The notes: a model not told the origin generated them from the letters alone. DNA of 64,000 nt from Chryseobacterium viscerum (GCF_002899945.2 NZ_PPEG02000007.1:248001-312000), one strand, 5' to 3'. Shown: positions 8,672 through 17,257, counted from the stretch's first letter. A program made the numbers and translations.

Positions 8672-9786
8672 TGAATAAAAAGATAAATATGAAAAATATA
8701 TTAATTGTACTCGGAATTGTTCTGGGGATAGCAGTATTTGCTGCAGGGTCCGGGCTTTTTACAAAAACAAAGCCCCATGAAGCGGAAGTAAAAAAAGAAA
8801 ATGAGAAAATTATGGATAATAAAAATGTCAAAGAGATTTATTTTGCAGGAGGATGTTTTTGGGGAACAGAACATTTTTTTCAACAAATTCGTGGAGTTGT
8901 AGGAACAGAAGTGGGCTATGCCAACGGGAATACCAATAATCCTACTTATGAAGAAGTGGTAAGTCATACAACAGGTTTTGCGGAAACCGTGAAAGTGAAG
9001 TATGATCCTGAGCAGGTAGATCTGAAACTTCTGATTGATCTGTATTTTAAGACCATTGATCCTACCAGTAAAGACCAGCAGGGAAATGACAGAGGGAACC
9101 AATATAGAACAGGAATTTATTATACAGACAAAACAGCTGAAGCCGTTGTAAAAGATGAGGTTCAAAAATTAGCAAAAAATTATAATAAGCCCTTATTGGT
9201 AGAAACTATTCCGTTGAAGAATTTCTACAAAGCAGAAGATTATCATCAGGATTATCTGGATAAAAATCCAGGAGGGTACTGTCATATTGAACCGGGCCTT
9301 TTTGAAATGGCCAAAAAAGCGAACCCGCTTCCAAAGCCAGCCTATCAGAAACAGGATAAAAAAGTTTTAAAAGGAAAACTGACTGCGGAACAATATAATG
9401 TCACTCAGGAAAATGGTACGGAAAGACCTTTCCAAAATGAATACTGGAACGAAACCCGCGAAGGAATTTATGTAGATATTACCACAGGAGAACCTTTATT
9501 TGTTTCTACAGATAAATTTGAATCCGGTTGTGGATGGCCGAGTTTCTCAAAACCAATTACGAAAAGCTTGATTGATGAAAAACTGGATCGTACCCATGGA
9601 ATGGATAGGGTAGAAGTGAGAAGCAAAACCGGTGATGCCCACTTAGGACACGTTTTCACAGACGGACCGGAAGATAAAGGAGGACTTCGTTACTGTATCA
9701 ACAGTGCTTCTTTGAAGTTTGTCCCAAAAGCTGAAATGGAAACAAAAGGATACGGAAAATATCTTCCGTTGTTAGATAAAAAGTAA
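8671..9786 (+). CDS. msrAB: Fused peptide-methionine sulfoxide reductase MsrA-MsrB
   Basis: 371-residue bifunctional enzyme that repairs both S- and R-methionine sulfoxide. A hydrophobic N-terminus (residues 8-30) probably anchors or exports it, so it would act outside the cytoplasm. MsrA: catalytic Cys62 in GGCFWG and resolving Cys204 in GGYCHIE. MsrB: SGCGWPSF near residue 287 and catalytic Cys342 in LRYCINS. The CxxC zinc pairs found in many MsrB proteins are absent, as in Neisseria-type MsrB. It is the last gene of the ECF/anti-sigma/DUF417 operon and is followed by a terminator. Confidence 0.95.
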   Translation: MNKKINMKNILIVLGIVLGIAVFAAGSGLFTKTKPHEAEVKKENEKIMDNKNVKEIYFAGGCFWGTEHFFQQIRGVVGTEVGYANGNTNNPTYEEVVSHTTGFAETVKVKYDPEQVDLKLLIDLYFKTIDPTSKDQQGNDRGNQYRTGIYYTDKTAEAVVKDEVQKLAKNYNKPLLVETIPLKNFYKAEDYHQDYLDKNPGGYCHIEPGLFEMAKKANPLPKPAYQKQDKKVLKGKLTAEQYNVTQENGTERPFQNEYWNETREGIYVDITTGEPLFVSTDKFESGCGWPSFSKPITKSLIDEKLDRTHGMDRVEVRSKTGDAHLGHVFTDGPEDKGGLRYCINSASLKFVPKAEMETKGYGKYLPLLDKK

Positions 9787-9795
9787 TTTGAAAGG

Positions 9796-9820
9796 AAGGC
9801 TGCCAGATGGCAGCCTTTTT
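9796..9820 (+). terminator. Terminator of the sigma-msrAB operon
   Basis: Stem AAGGCTGCCA / TGGCAGCCTT with a 2-nt loop followed by TTTTT, 10 bp past the msrAB stop. Confidence 0.85.
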
Positions 9821-9828
9821 ATTTTGAA

Positions 9829-10485
9829 TTAATGATGTATTTGAAATCGTTCTTTAATGCTGAGCATAGAGATATTCAGAAATATAAGAAATCCAAAAAT
9901 AATGTATGATGCTTTTTTAGAAGCGGTTGTAAACAGATTAAAGATTTTTCCATACTGTGTAGATTGAAAAGTATCTACAATTTCTTCTGGTCCCCGATAT
10001 ACAGTGTCATTACAAAGCAAACATTCATATTCGAGAGGTTTAGGATTGGGGTCAATATAGCTATAAACAGCAAATATATGCCCTGTTTTCTCAAGATCAA
10101 CTGCATATTGTTCTTGTTGGGCTATTGCCAAATCATTCAAAACTGAGACAAAATCACCATAGGTATTATTTTGATCTAAAATAAATTCAATACCAGACTC
10201 TTTCTCATTTCTTTTCTGAAGTTTTTTCAGTTCAGAAACATATAATTTTGAATTTTCTTTGGCTGTACTGGGGTCTATTTTTATTTTTTTGTAATCCCAG
10301 TCTCTATAAGTTTCAAAACTTTCAAAAGTACTTTTAATCCCTTCTATTTCTTTGGTAGGAAGTCCTATATCCATCACAGAAACGTTAATATCTTCAAACT
10401 TTTTATTTCCATAATACCAGAATAAAACCGGGATAATGACAGCACTGATAAGCCCCGGGAAGTAGTATATTTTTTTCATGCTCAT
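9829..10485 (-). CDS. Bitopic membrane protein, paralogue of the upstream gene
   Basis: 218 residues with a hydrophobic N-terminal segment (about 5-24), a soluble middle and a C-terminal membrane segment (about 188-207). It shares 'MKKIYYxPGLISAV', 'FWYYGN', 'YVSELKKLQ', 'RNEKESGIEFI' and 'EKTGH' with the preceding gene, so the two are tandem duplicates. The middle ('GIEFILDQNNTYGDFVSVLND') loosely resembles the periplasmic domain of ExbD/TolR; I treat this as a hint only. Its ATG overlaps the TGA of the upstream copy (ATGA), indicating coupled translation. It belongs to the ABC exporter operon. No function is known to me. Confidence 0.75.
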   Translation of the reverse strand: MSMKKIYYFPGLISAVIIPVLFWYYGNKKFEDINVSVMDIGLPTKEIEGIKSTFESFETYRDWDYKKIKIDPSTAKENSKLYVSELKKLQKRNEKESGIEFILDQNNTYGDFVSVLNDLAIAQQEQYAVDLEKTGHIFAVYSYIDPNPKPLEYECLLCNDTVYRGPEEIVDTFQSTQYGKIFNLFTTASKKASYIIFGFLIFLNISMLSIKERFQIHH

Positions 10486-11111
10486 CTTTTTCTTTGGATT
10501 TGAAGGTTTTCTTTAATGCTGAACATAGAGATATTTACAAAGAGCAAAAAACCGAAAATAATATAAAAAGTTTGTTGGGGAACATGATTGATAAAACTTT
10601 CCGGCTTGATTAAATTCAGGTTTTCTTTTTCTCTGTAGTCGTTACCACCAACTACACATCCATAAACAGAACGAATTTCTTTATCGGGATCTTTATAAAA
10701 ATGAACAGCAAAAAAATGTCCTGTTTTTTCCATATCAACACAAAATGCATCCTGTTTGGAAATTGTCATAGCATCCATTAGAGCAATGAAATCCTGATAG
10801 CTATTGTTATCATCAATGATAAATTCAATTCCGGATTCTTTCTCATTTCTTGCCTGCAGTTTTTTAAGTTCAGAAACATAGAAATTCTGATTTTGAAGAG
10901 CAGTGTTAGGCTTAACTATAATTTTCTTGTAATTCCAGTTTCTATAGAATTCAAAAGTATTGTCTAAAGGTATATTAGGTCTAATTTTCGCTGGAAGTCC
11001 AAGGTCCATTATGGTATATGGAGGATGAGTTCTCTGGTTTCCATAATACCAGAATAAAACAGGGATCAGTACAGCACTGATCAATCCCGGAACGTAGTAT
11101 ATTTTTTTCAT
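10482..11111 (-). CDS. Bitopic membrane protein, first of two paralogues
   Basis: I chose ATG at 11111, giving MKKIYYVPGL and matching the start of its neighbour; the frame is open upstream to 11177 but that part is not shared. About 209 residues with N-terminal and C-terminal membrane segments and a soluble middle domain ('GIEFIIDDNNSYQDFIALMDA', 'VDMEKTGHFF'). It follows the ABC-2 permease by about 105 bp on the same strand. The ExbD-like look of the middle domain is tentative. What the pair does with the exporter is unknown. Confidence 0.72.
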   Translation of the reverse strand: MKKIYYVPGLISAVLIPVLFWYYGNQRTHPPYTIMDLGLPAKIRPNIPLDNTFEFYRNWNYKKIIVKPNTALQNQNFYVSELKKLQARNEKESGIEFIIDDNNSYQDFIALMDAMTISKQDAFCVDMEKTGHFFAVHFYKDPDKEIRSVYGCVVGGNDYREKENLNLIKPESFINHVPQQTFYIIFGFLLFVNISMFSIKENLQIQRKR

Positions 11112-11215
11112 GGATAGGTTTTTAGCAAAACCGAATGAAAATTTTAAGCCAAAAAAAAGTGATTCAATACGAACCACTTTAATTATTTAATCTTTCAATT
11201 TTTAAATCTTTAAAC

Positions 11216-12061
11216 CTACCAATCTCTTTTTTTCAAAATCCAATACGATCCGAATATGAAAACGGCAGACCAGACCAAACAGGCGATAAGGCTTTCTGTA
11301 GGGTAATGGAACTCATATTTTACGCCCATCATTTTGGCCATATTTAATCTCATCATCGGATTAGGGATAAGGCTGGACATACTTTCCAATGGTAAAAGAT
11401 GAGTGATGAAAAAATCATTCTGAAGGATCTCATTTCTTTGTGGTCCCTGCATTCCTTTTACTTTGGAGAAAACTTCAACAGCCGTTAAGATTCCTTCACC
11501 AATCCAGAACACAAAAAGAGCAAGAAATACAAAAACAGATTTTCTTAATAAAATGGAAAGGAACATTAGGAAACAGAAGAAAGTGAAGAGCTTTACAAGA
11601 TAATTTCCGATAAAGAAAATCTCAGCAAAAACTTTTGTAGATTCTGTTGTATTGGAATATTGATATCCAAGCAATATGGTGATTCCGAATACAAGTACAG
11701 TAGAAACAAGGGTGAAAATACTGATCGTTAAAAGTTTTGACATGATAAATTCTTCTCTGCTCAATCCATCAATTGTATTCTGCTTGAACATTCGGTTGCT
11801 GAATTCCTGTGAAATCGAGAAAACAATGATCAATCCAAGGAAAATTTTCAATAAAGCAACAATCCATGTAGTGAAATTCCAGATTTCCGGAAAGTTATAA
11901 ATCCCTTGTTCCTTCAAATTAATGGTTGCTCCGAAAAGATCAAAATCAACCAATCCGATGAAAAGCAATGCGATAAGAATGGCAAAATATAATATGGTGA
12001 AAACCTTGAATGGTCTATAATTCAGGTTTTTGTAGTATTCCAGTTTTAATAATTTTATCAT
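11216..12061 (-). CDS. ABC-2 type transporter permease
   Basis: 281-residue membrane protein with six hydrophobic segments in the ABC-2 pattern: an N-terminal 'KLEYYKNLNYRPFKVF' amphipathic lead-in, two early membrane helices, then four towards the C-terminus ending 'FGSYWILKKRDW'. It is separated from its ATPase by 2 bp, so the two surely form one exporter. The substrate is unknown; such pairs often export drugs, peptides or lipids, or are used in gliding-related Gld systems, but I see nothing specific to GldF. Confidence 0.88.
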   Translation of the reverse strand: MIKLLKLEYYKNLNYRPFKVFTILYFAILIALLFIGLVDFDLFGATINLKEQGIYNFPEIWNFTTWIVALLKIFLGLIIVFSISQEFSNRMFKQNTIDGLSREEFIMSKLLTISIFTLVSTVLVFGITILLGYQYSNTTESTKVFAEIFFIGNYLVKLFTFFCFLMFLSILLRKSVFVFLALFVFWIGEGILTAVEVFSKVKGMQGPQRNEILQNDFFITHLLPLESMSSLIPNPMMRLNMAKMMGVKYEFHYPTESLIACLVWSAVFIFGSYWILKKRDW

Positions 12062-12063
12062 GA

Positions 12064-12966
12064 CTAATTGGTCTTTTTTACAAGTTCAAGGAATTGAGAT
12101 TCAAGAGATAATTTTTTCTTGGTTAGATGTGAAAGGAAAATTCCTTTTTCAGCAAGCTTCTGATTCATCGCTGAAGCAGAAATTGAAGCATCATCACGGA
12201 TCTGAGCTTTGATAAGATCACCTTCCTGATTGATGGAAGAGAACCATTGAAGCTCATTCAAGGCATTCAAAAGTAAAGTATTGTTGTCTGCTTTTAATTC
12301 GAAAAAACCATTGTTGGAAGTCATTTCATCTACTCTTCCGCAGTAGATAGAATTTCCTTCTTTTAATACAATTACATGACTGCATATTTTTTCAATTTCA
12401 TCCAGAAGGTGGCTTGCAATAATAATGGTGATCCCTTGTTTTGCAATTTCGCTGATGATTTCTCGGATCTGAATAATTCCTTCAGGATCCAGCCCGTTGG
12501 TCGGTTCATCCAGTATCAATACCTCAGGATTGTTCAAAATGGCTGAAGCAATAGCAAGTCGCTGCTTCATTCCCAATGAAAAAGTTTTGAAAGTATCTTT
12601 TCTTCTTTCGTACAGATTTACAGTCTTCAAGACTTCGTCAATTCTTGAATAGGGAGTGTTTTTAATTTCCGCAACAATTTTAAGATTGGTTTCTGCACTT
12701 AAATAAGGGTAGAAATTAGGCTGTTCGATAATGGCTCCGATTCTTTTTAAAGTGGCGGGGTCAGTACCTTTTTTACCAAACCAGAACCAATCTCCACTGG
12801 TAGGATTGATGGTAGAAAGCAGCATCCCGAAAGTTGTGGATTTTCCACTTCCGTTGGGACCCAAAAGTCCATAAACATTTCCTTTTTCGACATCAAAAGA
12901 AATATTGTTGACCACAACTCTTTTGAATTTTTTTGTCAAATTCTTTACTGATAAAATCTTTTCCAT
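12064..12966 (-). CDS. ABC transporter ATP-binding protein
   Basis: About 300-residue ATPase that powers the adjacent ABC-2 permease. Visible motifs: Walker A GPNGSGKST, signature LGMKQRL, Walker B VLILDEP and the switch His in ASHLLDE. I chose ATG at 12966 (MEKILSVKNLTKKF), where homology begins; the open frame to 13077 adds 37 unlikely residues. The C-terminal ~80 residues are the variable tail usual in exporters of this type. It is transcribed divergently from the AAA+ gene at 13083. Confidence 0.93.
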   Translation of the reverse strand: MEKILSVKNLTKKFKRVVVNNISFDVEKGNVYGLLGPNGSGKSTTFGMLLSTINPTSGDWFWFGKKGTDPATLKRIGAIIEQPNFYPYLSAETNLKIVAEIKNTPYSRIDEVLKTVNLYERRKDTFKTFSLGMKQRLAIASAILNNPEVLILDEPTNGLDPEGIIQIREIISEIAKQGITIIIASHLLDEIEKICSHVIVLKEGNSIYCGRVDEMTSNNGFFELKADNNTLLLNALNELQWFSSINQEGDLIKAQIRDDASISASAMNQKLAEKGIFLSHLTKKKLSLESQFLELVKKTN

Positions 12967-13034
12967 GTAATTTGTTTTACATAGTAGTAGTCTATATGAA
13001 TTAGATAATGTTACAGAATTATCATAAATCAATG

Positions 13035-13063
13035 TTGATTTATTTGTAAATACATTAAATTTG
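13035..13063 (+). promoter_or_regulatory. Promoter of the AAA+ gene
   Basis: TTG at 13035-13037, an 18-nt spacer, and a perfect TAAATTTG at 13056-13063. The start codon lies 20 nt downstream, implying a short leader. Confidence 0.5.
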
Positions 13064-13082
13064 ATAGAATTAATCAACAGTT

Positions 13083-14435
13083 ATGAAGCTAATTGAACTG
13101 GCAGAGGAATTGAAAGTTTCTGCAGAAGCCATAAAACAATTTATACAGGATTTTGATATTGAGTTGGTAGACTGTATCAGTACCAATTTTGAAGTAAAAG
13201 AAGATTTTGAAAAATTTGCCCGCGAAAATATAGCCTTTTTAAAATTATACGAAAAAGACCTGGATAAAAATAAAACGCTGGAACAGATTGCTGAGGTGAT
13301 CAATCAGCCTAAGGATAAGGTTGAAAAGGTAATCAAAGATAATAATCTGAATATTTTTGATAATGGATTCTTCAAATCATCCATATCAAGTTATGGAATT
13401 GATAACAAATTAGGCGGAAACTATAAGTTTGTGTATGATTATTTCGGGAGTAAAACCAGCCTTCAGCAAAGAGATTTTATAGGATACAGAGATCTGTTTT
13501 TTTATACATCAGCGGTTTTGGAGCCCTTTCTGAATCCACAGCAGATCAAAGATTGGGGAATCCACAGACCTGCAGGAATTATTCTGTATGGCCCTCCAGG
13601 AAGCGGTAAAATATTCTGGGCCAATAAGATTGCTGAGATCATTGGATATCAGTTTAAGGAAGTGAAAAAGCACTATCTGGGAATTTCGTTGGTTGACGGA
13701 AATGAAATTAATTTCAGTGATTTCCTGATGAATATGATGAAAGAAAATAAAATGTTGCTTTTTATGGATGATTTCGATGAAATTATGATGCAGCGAAAAG
13801 CAGAAACAGATATTGCATCTTGCAACCTTGAAGCGCAGGAACTTATTCTTCATTATATAAGCAAATTTGAAAAAGAAGGCGTTTTAATGGTAGGTTCTGC
13901 CAATTCTGTTTCGGAAATTGATGAAGAAATTCTTGCTCCGGGAAGATTTGATGTGATGATTCCTGTCTTTCCTCCCAATGCTTCAGAACGGTCGGAAATT
14001 ATTTTATATGCGATGACCAGAGGTCTTGAGCAAGATTCTTTACTGTATAAAATCCTTAAAAATAATAAAGCTGATAAAATTCCTTTCTGGCATGAGTCGT
14101 CATCAAAAATGAAGGCATTCAGCAATACCATGTTGATAGATTTTACGCAGAGTTTAAAGAAAAGAATTAAAAATCTTTACCAAAAAACCCGAAATGAAAA
14201 GCTGAAGATCGATCAGAATCTTTTGAACGGAGCTTTAAGAGATGCCAGGTCTAAGCTTACCGAAGAATATCTTGATCAGGTAGCCCGATTCCTTGCCGAT
14301 GCCATCATCAATAATTTTGATGATTTTAAGTTTAGAATTCAGGCATTGAAAATTGAACTGGAAACCTATAGGGTTGTTGAAGAACCTCGAAGAGAAATAG
14401 GATTTCAGCATAATGGTGAGGAGGATAAAGGGTAA
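13083..14435 (+). CDS. AAA+ family protein, probable degenerate ATPase
   Basis: 450 residues. Residues 1-50 and about 62-95 look like two small helical modules of the IF2 N-terminal kind ('LAEELKVSAEAIKQFI', 'LEQIAEVINQPKDKVEKVI'). A classical AAA+ domain follows. Walker A at 170-177 reads GPPGSGKI, with Ile where Thr/Ser should bind magnesium. Walker B at 225-233 reads LLFMDDFDE, with Asp230 where the catalytic Glu is expected. The arginine-finger segment reads ILAPGRFD (283-290), where most relatives have LRPGRFD; Arg288 remains. Sensor-1 Asn274 is kept. Nucleotide binding is likely but hydrolysis may be weak or lost. The function is unknown; it could be a scaffold or regulator. Confidence 0.85.
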   Translation: MKLIELAEELKVSAEAIKQFIQDFDIELVDCISTNFEVKEDFEKFARENIAFLKLYEKDLDKNKTLEQIAEVINQPKDKVEKVIKDNNLNIFDNGFFKSSISSYGIDNKLGGNYKFVYDYFGSKTSLQQRDFIGYRDLFFYTSAVLEPFLNPQQIKDWGIHRPAGIILYGPPGSGKIFWANKIAEIIGYQFKEVKKHYLGISLVDGNEINFSDFLMNMMKENKMLLFMDDFDEIMMQRKAETDIASCNLEAQELILHYISKFEKEGVLMVGSANSVSEIDEEILAPGRFDVMIPVFPPNASERSEIILYAMTRGLEQDSLLYKILKNNKADKIPFWHESSSKMKAFSNTMLIDFTQSLKKRIKNLYQKTRNEKLKIDQNLLNGALRDARSKLTEEYLDQVARFLADAIINNFDDFKFRIQALKIELETYRVVEEPRREIGFQHNGEEDKG

Positions 14436-14485
14436 ATCGTTCAAAGTTTAGTGTTTTTCAAAAAATTACTTATCACTCATTACTC

Positions 14486-15595
14486 ATGAACAGCATCTGG
14501 GAACTGGACACCTTCTACAGAAAAAGAGATATTATCATTATTGGTGCTGGATTTTCGGGGCTATGGACTGCTATATCCATCAAAGAGAAATATCCTGAAA
14601 AATCTGTTTTAATTATTGAACGGAATGCCATTCCATTGGGTGCATCAACGAGAAATGCCGGGTTTGCCTGTTTTGGAAGCCTTACAGAAATAATTGCCGA
14701 TTCTGAGAAGATGGGTTGGGAAAAAACACTGGAGCTTGTTAGAATGAGGTTTGATGGACTTCAGAAAATCAGACATTATTTTAAGAATGATGAAATTGAT
14801 TTTGAACTTAACGGAGGTTTTGAAATTTTAAATAATGAGAAACCTTTATTCCATATTGATGCTGTCAATAAAAAACTAAAACCTATTACCGGACTGGATA
14901 AAACGTATGCTCTTAAACAGAATAAGATAGAGGAATTCGGGCTTGGGAAATCATCATTTCTGATTGAAAACCCCTTTGAAGGAAGCCTGCATTCAGGAAG
15001 GCTTTTGCAGAAACTTCTTGAAAAATGTTATGAGCTGAAAGTGGAATTTTTATTCGGAACAGAGGTCGGAAGTATTGAAGAATCAGCGAATGAGATTGAA
15101 GTTCATTTTTCTGCTGATCTTTCTGTAAAAGCAGATCAAATGATCTATTGCACCAATGCATTCACATCAAAGTTTCTGGAAAAAGAAAACATCATTCCTG
15201 CCCGTGGACAGGTTCTTCTCACAGAACCAATAGAAGGTCTGAAGCTTAAAGGAACCTTTCACTATGATGAAGGATATTATTATTTCAGAAATGTAGGAAA
15301 CAGAATATTGTTGGGAGGCGGAAGAAATCAGGATTTTGAAACAGAAGAAACGACCGCCTTTGACACTACAGAATACCTGCAAAATCATTTGGAGAACTTT
15401 TTAAAAGAGGTCATACTTCCCCATAAAGACTTTACAATAGCACTTCGCTGGTCAGGAATAATGGCGATGGGTTCAGAAAAAACACCCATTGTAAAACAGG
15501 TTTCGGAAAGACAGTTTTGTGCCGTAAGACTTTCAGGAATGGGAGTTGCATTAGCTCCAAAGATTGGTGAAATGGTAGCAGAAATGATAAACTAA
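14486..15595 (+). CDS. FAD-dependent oxidoreductase (DAO family)
   Basis: 369-residue flavoprotein with an N-terminal dinucleotide-binding motif IIIGAGFSGLW (residues 17-27), the 'STRNAGFACFGS' segment typical of glycine/D-amino-acid oxidase-like enzymes, and a C-terminal 'SGMGVALAPKIGEMVAEMI' that closes the FAD site. It probably oxidises an amine or amino acid in the cytoplasm. It follows the AAA+ gene by 50 bp on the same strand, but no functional link is apparent. The substrate cannot be read from the sequence. Confidence 0.88.
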   Translation: MNSIWELDTFYRKRDIIIIGAGFSGLWTAISIKEKYPEKSVLIIERNAIPLGASTRNAGFACFGSLTEIIADSEKMGWEKTLELVRMRFDGLQKIRHYFKNDEIDFELNGGFEILNNEKPLFHIDAVNKKLKPITGLDKTYALKQNKIEEFGLGKSSFLIENPFEGSLHSGRLLQKLLEKCYELKVEFLFGTEVGSIEESANEIEVHFSADLSVKADQMIYCTNAFTSKFLEKENIIPARGQVLLTEPIEGLKLKGTFHYDEGYYYFRNVGNRILLGGGRNQDFETEETTAFDTTEYLQNHLENFLKEVILPHKDFTIALRWSGIMAMGSEKTPIVKQVSERQFCAVRLSGMGVALAPKIGEMVAEMIN

Positions 15596-15643
15596 ATTGA
15601 GATCTTCATCTAAGATTTTACGAATAAACCGGAATAAAACAGA

Positions 15644-15949
15644 ATGAGCAGTTATAAATATACAGTATGGTTTTCTATATTGACAATTCCTCTTGGTTTT
15701 CTTGCAATCCTTGCAGGAGGTGGAGGTCACGGGACTTATTTTCCTTTATTGGCTATCTTTCCGTTTAGTTTACTGGGAACTTTTTTTAATGAAGAAATAC
15801 CTGTACTTATAGGAATAATACAATTACCTGTTTATGGTTTTTTAATGGATAAATTTGAAACAAAAAAAGCCTTTCCCGTTATTCTTGCAATACATGTTAT
15901 ATGCATTTTTACTGTTTTTATGCTGAGAAGAGACTACTTTTTTAGTTAA
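15644..15949 (+). CDS. Small membrane protein
   Basis: 101 residues, dominated by three or four hydrophobic segments (about 8-26, 33-48, 52-68 and 80-95). A short glycine-rich loop (AGGGGHG) follows the first. I do not recognise the family. It lies 48 bp behind the FAD oxidoreductase on the same strand and ends about 125 bp before prfB. Confidence 0.6.
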   Translation: MSSYKYTVWFSILTIPLGFLAILAGGGGHGTYFPLLAIFPFSLLGTFFNEEIPVLIGIIQLPVYGFLMDKFETKKAFPVILAIHVICIFTVFMLRRDYFFS

Positions 15950-15966
15950 TTATCTTCCGACCAGTT

Positions 15967-16018
15967 AGAACCCACAACTCAAATCCGGCAACTCGTAACC
16001 CGAACCCCCGAAAACTCA
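15967..16018. repeat. Short C-rich tract with about 7-nt periodicity
   Basis: The tract is a series of near-repeats of AACYC spaced 7-8 nt apart (AACCC, AACTC, ATCCG, AACTC, AACCC, AACCC, AACTC), with G almost absent from the plus strand. It lies just upstream of the prfB promoter. Its function is unknown. Confidence 0.5.
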
Positions 16019-16051
16019 GAATTCAAAATGCTCCACTCTAAAAGAATTCCT

Positions 16052-16059
16052 TATTTTTG
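16052..16059 (+). promoter_or_regulatory. prfB -7 element
   Basis: TATTTTTG is a full match to TAnnTTTG and ends 15 nt before the GTG start at 16075. It contains the in-frame TTG at 16057, which argues against that TTG being the start codon. Confidence 0.45.
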
Positions 16060-16074
16060 CAAAAAGAAAAATTC

Positions 16075-17187
16075 GTGATTAACAACGACCATATAAAAGA
16101 AGTTCAATCCAGAATTGAAGACTTACACAGATATCTTCAGATTGAAAAAAAGAAGATTGAAATTGCCAATGATGATGAAAAAACTGCAGCCCCTGAGTTT
16201 TGGGACAATCCGAAAACGGCTGAAGCATTTCTAAAGCAACTTCGTTCCAAGAAAAAATGGGTGGAAGGCTATGACGAAATTCAGACTCAGTTTGAAGATC
16301 TGCAGGTTTTACTTGAGTTCGCCAAAGAAGATCCTGATTCTGAAAAAGAATTGGATGAAACGTTTCCACAATTGGTTGAAAAAATTGAGGATCTGGAATT
16401 CAAAAATATGCTTTCCAATGAAGGGGATGAGCTTTCTGCAGTGCTGCAGATCACTGCCGGAGCAGGAGGAACAGAAAGTTGTGACTGGGCAGCTATGCTG
16501 ATGAGAATGTATACCATGTGGGCAGAAAAACAGGGCTATAAAATCCGTGAACTGAACTTCCAGGAAGGGGAAGTAGCAGGAGTGAAGACCGTAACGCTGG
16601 AAATTGAAGGAGAATTTGCTTTTGGATATTTAAGAGGAGAGAACGGAGTACATAGACTGGTACGAATTTCCCCTTTTGACAGTAATGCAAAACGCCATAC
16701 AAGTTTTGTATCCGTTTACGTTTATCCTTTGGTAGATGATACCATCGAGATCAATATCAATCCTGCAGACATCAGCTTTGAAACCATGAGATCTTCCGGA
16801 GCAGGAGGACAGAACGTAAACAAGGTAGAAACCGCGGTACGTCTTCGTCACGCACCTACCGGAATTATCATTGAAAACTCCGAATCCCGTTCTCAGCTTC
16901 AGAATAAAGAAAAAGCCATGCAGCTCCTTCGTTCAAGACTATACGAAATGGAATTGGAAGAGCGTTTGAAAGCAAGAAATGAGATAGAAGCCAACAAAAT
17001 GAAGATCGAGTGGGGAAGCCAGATCAGAAACTACGTCATGCATCCTTACAAATTGGTAAAAGATGTACGTTCGGGGCATGAAACATCAGATGTAGATGCC
17101 GTAATGAATGGGAATCTTACTCCATTCTTAAAAGCATTCTTAATGGCTGATGGGACGGCAGTTTCCGATGATGATTTCAACTTATAA
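16075..17187 (+). CDS. prfB: Peptide chain release factor 2 (no programmed frameshift)
   Basis: About 370-residue class I release factor for UGA and UAA stop codons. The codon-recognition tripeptide SPF (RISPFDS) and the GGQ loop (SSGAGGQNVNKVE), which triggers peptide release, are both present. No in-frame ATG precedes the conserved N-terminus. I prefer GTG at 16075 (MINNDHIKEVQ) because the alternative TTG at 16057 lies inside the promoter. Where E. coli prfB has CTT-TGA-C and a +1 frameshift, this gene reads RYL-Q (CTT CAG at 16135-16140) in one open frame, so the autoregulatory frameshift is absent. Confidence 0.95.
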   Translation: MINNDHIKEVQSRIEDLHRYLQIEKKKIEIANDDEKTAAPEFWDNPKTAEAFLKQLRSKKKWVEGYDEIQTQFEDLQVLLEFAKEDPDSEKELDETFPQLVEKIEDLEFKNMLSNEGDELSAVLQITAGAGGTESCDWAAMLMRMYTMWAEKQGYKIRELNFQEGEVAGVKTVTLEIEGEFAFGYLRGENGVHRLVRISPFDSNAKRHTSFVSVYVYPLVDDTIEININPADISFETMRSSGAGGQNVNKVETAVRLRHAPTGIIIENSESRSQLQNKEKAMQLLRSRLYEMELEERLKARNEIEANKMKIEWGSQIRNYVMHPYKLVKDVRSGHETSDVDAVMNGNLTPFLKAFLMADGTAVSDDDFNL

Positions 17188-17227
17188 CAATCATGTTTGA
17201 ATTTTAGTTAAAATCTTATAATTAATT

Positions 17228-17257
17228 TTTGTTTCAGACATTTTAGGCTTACTTTTG
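17228..17257 (+). promoter_or_regulatory. dedA promoter
   Basis: TTTG at 17228-17231, an 18-nt spacer, and TACTTTTG at 17250-17257. The ATG is only 16 nt further, so the mRNA leader should be about 10 nt. Confidence 0.6.

Noticed and set aside
12967..13077. 37-residue upstream extension of the ABC ATPase
   Set aside because: The conserved start MEKILSVKNLTKKF is internal and has its own ATG.
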